Shown piece after piece: positions 20,671 through 32,291 of a stretch of DNA of 64,000 nucleotides (the first letter of the stretch is position 1; each line of letters opens with the position of its first letter). The stretch lies in assembly GCF_036785885.1 (NCBI RefSeq), contig NC_092320.1, positions 22,383,557 through 22,447,556 of the forward strand, written 5' to 3'. A program made the position numbers and the translations under genes. This DNA is from Coffea arabica (lineage: Eukaryota; Streptophyta; Magnoliopsida; Gentianales; Rubiaceae). Under the pieces are notes generated by a model. That model had not been told where the DNA came from and ran no database searches. It saw only the letters and a program-made list of their open reading frames with translations.

Positions 20671-21109
20671 GAAGCTTTCCTCGTTACCAAGTTTATTAGT
20701 TCTTTTGCTTCTCTTAATAATTCGCTGCATGAAAGATATGATGTTAGTTAATCAATTTTTCTGCTTTATACTTGTACCCTTTCTTTTGTGTAGCTTCTCT
20801 GAGTTTCTAAATTGAATCCTTGCTACTCTATCGAAAGAGGTCTCTGCTTAGTTGTATTAAGGGGTATTCATAACTTTATCCCTTAGTCGTATTAAGGGAT
20901 ATTCATGTCTTTGTTGTTCTTAGATTAGAGTGTGAAAATAACATATTAGAAATCATGGTGTAAGTTTGATTAGTCCTTCTTACTGTTCAGGCAAAAGCAG
21001 CTGCTTTAGATTCTCAATTGTTGAAATCAAATTCTTTTTTACTTAAATTCTGTTCAGGGTTCTGACACAATCCCTTTTTTTGAAATAGAGAGAACAAAAG
21101 AAACCAATG

Positions 21110-21333
21110 AATTCCATTTGGATTATTTGTTTTTAAAGGTGGTTTTTTACTACAGCAGAGTTTTTCAAAAATTTTTGCCATAAATGTTTTTTGTGGTGTT
21201 TTTGAAGCAGTTTTTGGAATCTATTTTGAGGTACCTTTTAAATTTTTTTTAAAAAAAGTTAGAGTACTTTTAAAAAATTTTTAGAGTATTTGAAAAAATA
21301 ATTTTTGAAAAGCAGGTGAATCCAAACGGAGCC
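21110..21333. mobile_element. MITE-like element touching the Dicer-like start codon
   Basis: 224 bp with inverted ends: AATTCCATTTGGATT at the left, and GGCTCCGTTTGGATT when the right end is read from the other strand. ATG triplets flank both sides (21107-21109, 21334-21336), which may be a 3-bp target duplication. If so, the second one is the start codon of the gene. The AG before GTGAATCC (about 21314) could serve as a weak acceptor. Confidence 0.55.
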
Positions 21334-24300
21334 ATGGTAGTTGAGGACAATGTAGAGGCTCTAAAGCAGTGTAAGTTTTGAGTACATTTCCTTCTTATTA
21401 ATTTACCAAAAAAAAAAAGGAATAACAGTTCTTTGTTTTTCTTATTAGTTTTATAGTTGTTACCAGTTTTTTTCTGTTCTTTTAATAATTCGCTTCATCT
21501 GAATGAATAGGTGATCAAGCATATGAGGAGGAACAGAAGCACTATGTCCCTTGGGAATTGGTTGGTCGTCCTGGGAATGATTCTGAGATATTATATCACT
21601 GCTACCTGATTGCTCTTGAGCCTGGTTTTAGTTGTGATACCATGCCCCACGATATTTTGCTTGCTACAAGATCTAGGCTTGAATTTGATGATGAGACATT
21701 GACTTTTGAGTTAGATGTTGACAGAGGCAACTTAAAGATACGAATGAAATATGTTAGACATATTAAACTAACGTCTGAAGAGGTAAATATATAAAATGAC
21801 AATGCCAGAATAATTTTCCTATCACATATTAAGTATTAGACAGAGAATTTAGTCCTATTTTGATCATGCGACATCTCTTTTGCCAGGTTCTTCTTTGCCA
21901 GAAGTTTCAAGTTACACTTTTAAGGCTACTCCTTGATCACAATCAGAATAAGCTGCAGGAAGCATTGAGTGGATTAAATCAAAACAGTCAACGTGACGTC
22001 TTTGATTATCTTCTGATTCCATCTACAGGCCTGCATGAAAATCCATCAATTGATTGGACGTGTGTTAGTTCTGTTCTATTTCCTCAGGAAAACATTTCAG
22101 ATAAGCATATGGATTGTTGTTCTAACAGAGTTCAAGGTCGCTACGTGCACACAGTCAATGGATTGATCTGCAGCTGCACATTGCAGAATTCTTTGGTAGT
22201 GACTCCTCATGATGGTATCATGTATTGCACTACTGGCATTTTGGATGATTTGAACAGCAATTCATTGCTAAAGCGGAAAAGAAAATGGTATGTATAAAAG
22301 ATATAAAGCAAACTTTGCAAAACGGTATGTAAAAGAAAATTTCGTATGCAAATATTGTAGGCTGACGTCAAGGTTGTGTGTGATAAAATGTCATTGTAGG
22401 CATGGGATCACATTGCGCTTCGTGGGAGAACCATTTCTTAGTGGACAGCTTCTGTTTACGGTGCAGAACTATCTTCTGGGATGTAGGAATCAAAAGACAA
22501 AAGGTTGGTGAATCATTTAGCTACGTTTCAGATTTGGCTCTACGTTTGTACTTGTTTTCGGTTTACTGAAGTACCTTAAAGGAACTTGTAAAGCACAAAT
22601 TTTGTAGTCTATAATCTCAATCTAAGGGTTAAGTAAAGGCTATTACCCTGTATACATCTTTCAAAACTTACTGCAACAAAGAGAGTTTGGAACCCCGCTT
22701 CCTTTTGTTACTCTATTTGCAGATGGAGATGATGCTTGTTGAGGTTTAAAGATGTTGCTGATTTCCTAAAGAACATTCTTTCATTCAATTTCGTCAAAGC
22801 TTTTGTTTTTGTATCTAAATTTTATAGATTGAGTTCTTAGTTTTCTCACCCTAAATCTGTTATAATTGCATTGATATGACTAAGGAAGTTGAATATGCCC
22901 TGGTGTTATACAGCTCCTGTTCTTTATTGTTTTGATGTTCCCTGGGGCTTCTACCCTGTTCTTGGATACTAGTTCAACTGGTTAAAAGCATCTGACTACA
23001 ATGACAGGGTAGTTCAAATGGAAAATAGATAGTATGATTTTTATGCAGAATATCTTGATATATGGTTGATTCAGATGATGAATTGTCATAGAATTGTCTG
23101 GTACGGAATCTAATTATATTCACAATCATCAAAGATACATCACTTCCTATTGTTTTTAAATATTTTGGTAAAAATGATTGTGAATATTGGATAGAAACCC
23201 ATTAATCTACTGACTCAAAGGTGCACTTTTGGGTTTAATTGATTTGATTGGTTCACTTGGCTAACCATCCATCATTCCAACCATATTTGGGTTTAAACTA
23301 CTGATTCAGAGGACGTTTGAGTTCTCTGTTTAACTGTTCATACTCATACAGATTATATGCGGTATACTCCATCTGTTATTTTCCGGCGGTTCAGTATCTC
23401 TGTTCTCTTTTTCCCTTTATGTTGCTACAATTATGGATAACAAATTGCTCAATGTTGCAAATTTCTTATGGTTGGTGACCTTTTTCTTTTACAACCCTTG
23501 TAGGCTCAAGAAATGCACCAGTTGATTTGCCTCCAGAACTTTGTGAAGTGATCATGTCTCCTATATCCAGTGCCTCAATTCTCTCCTTCTCATATGCTCC
23601 ATCTATCATGCACCGGATAGAGTCCTTCTTAATAGCTGGCAACTTGAAAAGAATGCTCGTGGACCACTGCACGCAAAATGATATGATTCCGAGGATCAAG
23701 GTTTATCCTCCAACTACAACTATATATGGCTTAGAAACTATACTAAGATGGTCTCTCATTTTATTTTATGTTATTTTTCTTGTGTGCTTGTCATATTAGG
23801 ACTAGTGGAAAACTTACCTTGAGATCCTTCCATGCTTGAACAAAGAAAAGTTTTCTGTCATGCAATGAACAAGCTGAGTTGGTTAGAGCTTTACATCATA
23901 CAATGAGGGCTTAAGCCCCATTTCCTCCCCTTTAACCAATGTTTTTAAACTCAGACCGGGGAGTGAACCGAAAAACCTTTCGGTTCACGGTTCGACCCCT
24001 GTTTAAAAGTTTAATAATTTTTTATTCATTTTAGAATTAAATATTTTGAATAAAACTAAAATATTTATTTTAAAAAATAAATACTTAATAAAATCGGTTG
24101 AACCTCCCGATTTTTTTTGATTCAATTAATTCTTTGAGTTTTTAATTGAACTAGTTGGAAGCATGGCCGGTTTACAGTTCAGTTGGACGAACCGATTGGT
24201 CCAATCCGATTTTCAAAACATTGCCTTTAACTGGAGCAGACTAAAAACAATAGCAAAGGGTACAGCAAAGGGTTTCACGAATCTTTTTTTTTTTTTTTTT

Positions 24301-27300
24301 TTGGGCGATACATAGAAACATTTATTAATATGTTGCAAATGAGTTGCAGAGAACATAGCTCCCTAACATACATTTTCGATATGCTAGCTATCTATCTGTG
24401 AAGGAGTATCTTCATTTCCAATATAAAACCCAATAAAAATTACTAGAAAACAGCTGTTTGGAATTCCTTCATTCCAATACCAGTCCCAATGATCCTTGTT
24501 AAGGATGAAAGGATGACATTCCTCCATGAAGCCATCATATGTCTCACATTATGGACCACAGATTCAAGTATGAACATAGGTGAACAAATTATAACCTGGA
24601 ATAGTTCATAATACCTTGCTCTGCATTACTCGTATACAATTGCAGCTAAATCCAACCTTCTTAGCTTAACGGCAAACTAATTCGAAGAGAAGTTTCTGCA
24701 AAACCATTGATTCATTACTGCAAAGCATAAGAACCTCTATATAAGAAACATAGACTGCACTAGCAAGGGAACAGTTTCACCAAACTTTGATCTGCTTTGC
24801 TCATGGCTAGACTATGTAACTGTGGTAGGGGCCCAAAGGGAGAAGAATTTGGTTTCTACACTCTTTTTATTTACTTTATTCTTCACTCAAGCCAAAAAAT
24901 GAAAAGTTTCCTTCTCATTTCCTTTCTTGTTCTCTGTTCCCATCTTCCTATAACTTAATCATAGTAAAACACAACTGTGTTGCAAGCTTGCTTCAATGTG
25001 ATTCAACAAATAATGCTATGGTTATTTTTTTGTACTGGATATAGATTGATAATTCCTCTAACTAGTTTACACGGATAGGCATGAGCTTATTTTAGAAAAC
25101 TGCTGCCAAAAACAGCTGTTAGAATGGAAAGTCAAAGGTTTGATCTTATAGGTAGAATCTGTATTGCATTACAGCAGGCTTTTTAATTTTAAGGGCAAAT
25201 TCCTGTTTACCTTTATGTGGTTTAGTATTTTTTTACATAACCCCCTTATAGTTTCAAAAACTATATATAATCCCCTCATGATTTTGATTAAAGTGTCAAA
25301 GTGACAGAAATAGTCATTCGTAACGGAACTTCTAAAAATGTCAAAATTACCCTTATAAATACATGACACATTAACCCCATATGATTTTTATATTTTACCA
25401 TATTACCCCCTTATGATTTAATATTTTACCATATAACCCCCTTATGGTTTTCAAAATATACACATAACTCTCCTTGGTTAATAAATAATTTTCAACTTTA
25501 CATAAGGGTTGTTTTGACAATTTAGGTGATTCCGTTATGAATGATCATTTCCGTCACTTTGACACCTTAATCCAAACCATGAGGGAGTTATGTATAGTTT
25601 TTGAAATTATAAGGGGATTATGTAAAAAAACGCTAAACCACAGGAGGATAAAATGTAATTTGTCCTAATTTTAACCATAAGCTATGCACAGCCTAGCTTG
25701 TCAAAGGTAACAGAACAAGATGAGGTTATTTGTCCATCAAACCTACATAAATATTTGAGTGTACTAGCATTAGTTGTAAATTAAAGCAAGCTGGTAGATA
25801 CTTTAAAACCTGAAGTTCAGTTTTAATGTCTCAATCTTTATGAAAAGCATTCTTACCAGCTTTTTGTTCTTTTTTCTTCATTGGCTTGTCCGCAAAGGAC
25901 CCAAAGTTGAAAGTAGTAGCTAGGAGTTGCCTCATAAATATTTTGAAACTAACATATGCACATTTACGTCTATATTTTTTGTTTTGGAACTAATTTACCG
26001 TCCATTTTATAGTCAAATATTCTTGACAAATCTGGTAGACTCGCACTATTGAAGAGAATTTCAACAGATTTCTCTGTGCTAATGTATTTCTGCTTTTAGG
26101 TCGTGGAAGCAATTACGACTAAAAATTGTCAAGAGAATTTGAATTTGACACCATTGGCAACCCTTGGAGACTCCTTTTTGAAATATGCTGTGAGTCAACA
26201 ACTATTCAAGAGACATCAAAATCACAACATAGGTCTTCTTACGGAGGACAGGAAAAAAATCATCTCCAACAAAGCACTATGCAAGCTAGGATGCCATAAG
26301 AAGATACCGGTAACTTTTTTCTTTTTTTAAGTTACTGTTTTATTGTAGTGTCCATTATGAACTTTTCGCAAGAGAGACTCTCAGGAAGAGAGGTCGAAAC
26401 GAAAGTCTAGACAAGGAAGAGATATGCAGAAATTTTAGGTAGATTAAGAAATTGAATATTAACTGCACTTACTTTCAGACTGTCTAAAAGAAAAGAAACT
26501 ATACTGATAACTTGAATAGTTGGGATGGATCAAAAGTGGGGATTGAAGGTTGGAGGCATATTGTAATTGCATCATCAAAACATCACAATTGGTGTATTTA
26601 AACTTTTTCATGGAGAGCACCCCAAAACAGAATTGCCAAATTAGTCAACTCAATTTTTTTTCAGTAGGAGAGGGGTGGGGAGGGGGGCAGACGGGAATTG
26701 AACCCAAGGCCTTTAATTCGTGGATCTCAACCTTAGCTACTAGATCAAGACGACCTCAACAGTCAACTCAATTTATTATACATACTTGATCAATTCAGTT
26801 TACTCTCATGAAGTTTCTTCAGCTTACAGTAATATTTGTTTTGCTTTATGACTTGAGTATTGGATCGAAGATCTAATTCAAGGCATCTCAACAATTGCCT
26901 TGAGCAATATACACAAACTGTTCTATTTGCTCATCGGATTTCAGTTTTCGACTTTAGGGCTTTATCCGCATTGATCGTTTTGATCCTAAAACATGGATCA
27001 TACCTGGTGATAACTCTAGAACCTACACACTGGAGAAAGAGCAGCTTTCACCTAGCAGAACTATTTATGACAGGAAGAAGAGGATGATTGAAATGAAGAC
27101 CGTTGCTGATGTAATTGAGGCCCTCATTGGTGTATTCCTTTGCTCTACCAGTGAAATAGCAGCCTTAGCGTTTATGGAGTGGCTCGGTATTGAAGTTGAC
27201 TCTATTTATGTGCCTTACATAAGGCCACTCCCTGCAAATCCAGGGGAGGTGGTCGATCTCAGATTTTTCGAGACGCTATTGAATCAATACTCATTCCATG

Positions 27301-28928
27301 ATGCTTCTCTCCTTGTTGAAGCACTTACTCATGGTTCATACAAGCGACCTGAGAACCCCAGATGCTATAAGGTAATCTCTGCCCTTGCTTTTTCTCATGT
27401 TGTTATAACGGTAAACCATTCTACTTGTTTTTTGAACAATTTATGATCTTGTTGGGAATGTCTTCAGTATTTCCTCTGTTTTATTTTCTCAACTTGATTG
27501 TGCATAGGCATGTTTTTTTGTTATGTCAAGCTTTGATTTCCTGCAAAATTGTGAAGCACTTAAATCTCATCTACTGAAATATCTTTTTGGTTGCTCGTCC
27601 GGCTTTAGTATTTTTCCCAGTATTCATTTTAGTGGTTCAACATATATATATTGCACCAAAAGAGAAGCTGTTTGATGTGTATGGTGATATTATTTGCTTG
27701 CAGAGATCAGCTTTTTGAAGTCTAGTGCCATATTTCATACTACAAGAAGTGGTATTAGTTGTACTTTTTTGGTCGAATTGATTAGTTACTTACAGGTTCG
27801 CCAGATCATTCGAGTCTATTTGAATTACCATATGTATTTCGGAGCCACCAGATTATTACTTGTTTAGTTGATAATAGCCCTGGAGATATATGTCTTTCCG
27901 CACACGATTACTTGATTAAGTGCAAAACTATGTCTGTTGGGAAAATTTACATAGGAGGGGTTTGCATGCTCTGGTTCTTCAATGGCTAGATTGCTTACAT
28001 GATCCTTATATCATGCACTAGTTTGAATTTGTCAATAGTTCCATACTGCAGAAGATATCACTGGCATGCCTTCTAGTAAAGATATTATTGTGGATCTTTC
28101 ATGTTTACCTATGTTCCCATTTCAATGGAATTTGCAGCGTCTAGAATTTCTTGGGGATGCGGTGCTGGATTATCTCATCACCATGCACCTCCATAATGAG
28201 CATCCCAATTTGTCTTCTCGATTATTAACAGATTTAAGGTCAGCTTCTGTGAACAATGACTGCTATGCACGAGCTGCAATTAAAGCTGGACTTCATCAGC
28301 ACATTCTACTACACGATTCACAACACCTGAAGCCGCGCATTCTCGCTATTGTTAAAAATTTTAAGCAATCATCACAAGACTCGACTTCTGGGTGGGAGTC
28401 AGAGCCGGTAATCAAGGTAATCCTCCATCTTTGATGTAAAATAAAAAACAATCTTTATTATTTTAGCTCTGGCACAGTGTTGCTTATGATATCATAAGCT
28501 AATTTTTTTTGATGTTTCTTTGACTATTTAGTTGCTAACAACCTCATATTTTTCAGATTCTTGCAGATATTATAGAATCTCTTGCCGGGGCTATATACGT
28601 TGATTCTGGATATGACAAAGAGGTTGTATTTCAAAGCATAAAGCCACTTCTTGAGCCTCTGGTTACCCCTGAGACACTAAAGCTACAACCTGGGAGGGAA
28701 CTGAAGGAATTGTGTGAGAAGGAGAACTTTGTCAAGAAGGAGGAGGATGGCAAGCTTGAGGTTAATGCAAATGGTGCCATTTATGTTTGTGGACTAACTG
28801 CAGCAAACAAGAAGACAGCAGAAAAAATAGCATCCATGAGAATTCTGGAGATGCTAAAGAAAAATTATGACGCCGGGGGGAGCCACATACAACCTCGCCT
28901 GTCTTGTGATATCAGACAAGTCAGATAG
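21334..28928 (+). CDS. DCL2: Dicer-like 2 gene, helicase half missing, nine exons
   Basis: Dicer-like enzymes cut double-stranded RNA into small RNAs; DCL2 makes 22-nt siRNAs. Exons by GT/AG and phase: 21334-21370, 21511-21782, 21887-22287, 22400-22503, 23504-23700, 26100-26309, 26958-27371, 28138-28416, 28557-28928, joining to 761 codons without a stop. Order: end of the DUF283 dimerisation domain, PAZ (VHTVNGLICSC, TGILDDL, HGITLRF), RNase IIIa (exons 6-7), RNase IIIb (exons 8-9; RLEFLGDAVLDY intact), dsRNA-binding domain. The N-terminal DExD/H helicase, normally ~600 residues, is absent; nothing upstream encodes it. In RNase IIIa the motif normally LETLGDS reads LATLGDS (GCA, 26157-26159), losing a metal-binding Glu, while VADVIEALIG is kept. 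A second donor at 22325 would shift the frame. It could be a pseudogene or a helicase-less Dicer. Confidence 0.85.
23937..24223 (+). mobile_element. hAT-type MITE in the large DCL2 intron
   Basis: 287 bp, ends CAATGTTTTTAAACTC and, from the other side, CAATGTTTTGAAAATCGG. Exact 8-bp duplication CCTTTAAC at 23929-23936 and 24224-24231. It is a short member of the family at 1-162 and 30155-31153, with the same ACCGGTT-type subterminal motifs. Confidence 0.92.
25193..25665. mobile_element. Mutator-type MITE in the large DCL2 intron
   Basis: 473 bp with long inverted ends (GGGCAAATTCCTGTTTACC and, from the other side, GGACAAATTACATTTTATCC). Exact 9-bp duplication TAATTTTAA at 25184-25192 and 25666-25674, the size typical of Mutator elements. 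It is ~80% alike to 48405-48875. It is non-coding. Confidence 0.88.
26643..26774 (-). mobile_element. tRNA-derived SINE in DCL2 intron 6, antisense
   Basis: A 14-bp perfect duplication, AGTCAACTCAATTT (26643-26656 and 26761-26774), flanks ~104 bp that start with a T run (the A-tail of an antisense insertion). The segment contains GGGAATTGAACCC, a reverse pol III B box (about 26693-26705). Long duplication, A-tail and B box together define a SINE. Confidence 0.85.
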
Positions 28929-29593
28929 CCTTATGGCTGGATCATATAAGATCCTGATGATGTTTTTATTCCAAAAAAAAAAATTAATAAACTTGCTTAT
29001 CGTCATCATCATCATCGGAAAGGTGATTCAGATTGTTGGTGTTTTTGTCGCCTTCACGGTTTCCATCATAGTACTCTGTAACGGTACTGGTAAATTATAA
29101 TTTGGAACAAAATTTTTGCAAACAAAATCACGAAATCTGAATGTGACTAATTGCAAAGGAAACTTATTACAAACCTCTCAAATTAATGATGACAAAGGAT
29201 TTCAGTGGAAAACGTGAGAGGCAGAGAGTACATATTCCCCGCAGAAGTTCTGTTTTTCGGTCGTGTGGTTATGGTTAAAAAGAAAAGCAAAATTAAATTA
29301 GACCAAAGATGACAACTGAAGGTACAATTGAAATTCGAGAAAGATGTGATGTAAATACATACATTCAGACTTATTGTACCCCTGCATATAATACACTTTC
29401 TCAAATTAATTTATTTTTACTAAAAAATTAGCACATGAAACCCTTTTGATTGGCCCGGGGCACCAGTTAGCCAAACTCTTTGATTCATATGCATATATAA
29501 ATGGAGTTTGGATTTTACTTTTAGGCGTAGTTAAGGAATGACAAGTATGATAGTGCAATAGGTTAAACTAATTTACAATTTTGTGATGGGAAC
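28929..29593 (+). repeat. 3' flank of the Dicer-like gene, duplicated upstream
   Basis: 29020-29330 matches 19225-19520, and 29390-29485 matches 19985-20080 and 17765-17860. These blocks are the present counterpart of the orphan flanks left of the gene. No coding is seen. A (TCA)n-like run lies near 29003-29016. Confidence 0.7.
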
Positions 29594-29994
29594 TAGGGTT
29601 GTACATGAATCGAATTGAATCAAACTTTTCACAGTTCGAGTTCCATTCAAAGTTTTGAGTTTGAACTCGAATCTTATACGAGCTCAAAATCTAAACTCGA
29701 CATCTATTCGATTTAATATTCGATGCGTTCAAGCTCAATTCGAGGGCTCAAAATTTTATTTAATCTTTCAATTTTAATATTAAATTGTTACAAACTGATA
29801 TTTTAAATAAAAAATATCAAAAATTATTGGAATCGAATTGAGCCTTAATGAGCCGAGTATCTGCAAGTTTGAACTCAATTTGATACTATAAATGAATGTT
29901 AATTCTTATTTGAATTCGACCTCAAGTTCATTGAAAATCGAACTGGAATCAAGGCTAAACTATTAGTTAAGGGTTCCATTCATCTATAGCCCTA
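29594..29994. mobile_element. hAT-type MITE
   Basis: 401 bp, ends TAGGGTTGTACATGAATC and, from the other side, TAGGGCTATAGATGAATG. 8-bp duplication with one mismatch: ATGGGAAC (29586-29593) and ATGGGGAC (29995-30002). The interior has repeated TTCGAGTT/AACTCGAA motifs. It is non-coding. Confidence 0.85.
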
Positions 29995-30154
29995 ATGGGG
30001 ACTTTAGCATAACATGACTACTGTACCCTCTTTTTATGTAATTGGTGCGTGGTGCATCAGCATCTTAAATACTGTTTGTGGACGCAAAATGACTAGCTTA
30101 TCCTCTAATGTAACCATCAATTTTTTCATTAGCATAAAAGAGGCAGCCCATCAG

Positions 30155-31153
30155 CAATGTTTTAAAAACCGGACCGTTCATTGAACCGGTGAAGTGAAAG
30201 GGTCGAGGTTCAACCGGTCGGACCGGTTCAACCTCGGTTCAATGAATTTTTTAAAAATTTATTTATATAAATATATATATGTACAAAATAAGACATGTAA
30301 TGGATTAATTTAATACTTTATATGATGAAAGGTTTACTATTTTTTAATAACTTGGATTTTTTAAAAATAAAATTTTTAAATTATAAGTTAAAACAAATAA
30401 ATTTCATCTCAATTTCAATTATATATAAATCCAACCCAAAAATATCACAATATTTTGAAATTATACAAAATTCACGTCTATGAGAATTTAGATATTGTGA
30501 ACTTAAATTTTAATTTACGTTTTAGAGATTGCAATTTAAAAAAATAGAAAATAGAAATGTAAACTTGATAAGAAACAAAAAATGAGATAAAAGTGAGTGG
30601 TTGTAACATTAAATAATTTGGGTTAAAAAATAATTCTTTTTGAACTTTTTTCAATTTAATGGACAAAAACAAAATTAAAAGATGGAAGAAAACATCAATA
30701 AATTAAAAATAAAGAGGTCTGATTAAAAAATGAGTGACAAAAAAAAAGAGGATAGAGAGAGAGAGAGAGTTGAAAATTAAAAAGAAAGAGCCATGAGAGA
30801 ATAAGATTTTGTAAGAAAACTGGAAAAAAGAAATATGAGTGTTTGCTTTATATAAATAAGTTATCAAAAAAAACTAATAGGATGTGATGGTGCCACGGTT
30901 AATACATTGGTCTTCTATTACAAAGGTCTTGAGTTTGAATCTTGATAGCTGCATTTTGCAAAAAAAAAAAAAAAAAAAAGAAGAAGTTTGAAAACCGATT
31001 CAATAGCGGTTCGACCGCGGTTTTTACGATTCGACCGGTTCTTGACCGGTTTTCTGACAAAGTCAACTATGACATTGAATCGGACCGGTGCCATGGCTGG
31101 TTCGCGGTTCAACCGGTCGAACCGGCCGGTCCGGTCCAGTTTTCAAAACATTG
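30155..31153 (+). mobile_element. hAT-type non-autonomous element, full length
   Basis: 999 bp. The ends are CAATGTTTTAAAAACCGG and, from the other side, CAATGTTTTGAAAACTGG. Exact 8-bp duplication CCCATCAG at 30147-30154 and 31154-31161. The subterminal regions are packed with ACCGGTT and CGGTTCAACC motifs on both sides. No transposase is seen. Relatives lie at 1-162 and 23937-24223. Overlapping short frames near 30918-31206 come from the repetitive ends. Confidence 0.93.
30880..30980 (+). mobile_element. SINE-like segment inside the hAT element
   Basis: A tRNA-like stretch with GTGCCACGGTTAATACATTG and GAGTTTGAATCTTG, followed by ~20 A. It is probably a SINE nested in the hAT element. No clear target duplication was found. 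Confidence 0.4.
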
Positions 31154-31161
31154 CCCATCAG

Positions 31162-32291
31162 TTTAAAAATCAGCGGAAACCTGTAATTTCTAATAAAACT
31201 CATTGAAATAATAGGTCTCATTCAAATCAATAATTGAATCATGTTTAAGACAATTTTAATGTGTAATAGGGAGTTTTTGGCTAAAATAGCCTACTTTTTA
31301 AAAAATAATCCAAAGTAATGCTCTTTCAATTTTTATTCCCTTGTTAATTTAGTTATTGCCACATAGGCTCCCTATCAAAGGAAAAGAATCACTTGTAGAT
31401 CTTTCCTTCCATATATTACATGATTTTTCTTTGTTTGGTGCCCTAAGGACATTCTATAAGCAAATTGAAAAAGGAAAGTGGGTTTACAATTAGTGCTTCA
31501 AAGTATCGACCACCCCCTAAATGGCAAATTTGCAGAGGAATTTTTTTTTTCCTACCATTATTCCTACTTAGCATTATTTTTTATCAAAATATTACAAGTT
31601 CCTCTCTTTTTTCTTGTAACATGCAATTTTATATATGGCGGTCTCCTAACTTTGTACATTTTAAGAAGTTTATAAAAATTCAAATTGTTTGACACACGAG
31701 TAAGCGTTTCAAGATATGTGATATCACAGTTTTTGTGAACAGCAAATATTCCACTGGAGAGGGAAAAGATAATTAACAAAAATTTCTCTTGCATTTTTGG
31801 ACTCATAACAAAAACCTTTTAAAAAAAAAGAGAGAAAAGAGAATATAACCAGGTCATTATTAGTACCCGAGTTAACACACTATTATATGAGCCAATCTAT
31901 TATTTACCTTTGAGATTGTCATAAGTAGTAAAATTTAAACTATTGAAATGTCATTAACAATCGATGCGGATTGTGACTCTCATAAAGAAAGAATATAAGA
32001 GGACAACGTGGCAACAAGTAAATTAACAAAGGAATAAATTTTGAAAATGCAATAATTTGGTAATAATTTCGAAGGTGAAGGTCATTGTGAAAATAAACGC
32101 GTGTAATAGGTGAAGGATCAGATTTCTTGGCCGTTACAAGTGTAATTGAAGCCGCCTTCGAGTTCTTTTGCATTTGTGGGGCAGTTTCTTTTGGATATAA
32201 TAATGGAAGCTATTAATACTAAAGATTGTTGGTTCAAATGATTGTAGTTTGCATTTGGAGCAGCTATTTAGAGAGGTATGTTTATTCTCTC
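31162..32291. other. AT-rich intergenic stretch
   Basis: No gene or bounded repeat recognised. Short frames in several phases are not supported. Confidence 0.4.

Noticed and set aside
22970..23040. tRNA gene in a DCL2 intron
   Set aside because: Only loose A- and B-box likeness (GGTTAAAAGCATCTGAC, TAGTTCAAATGG). No cloverleaf; at best a SINE or tRNA relic.
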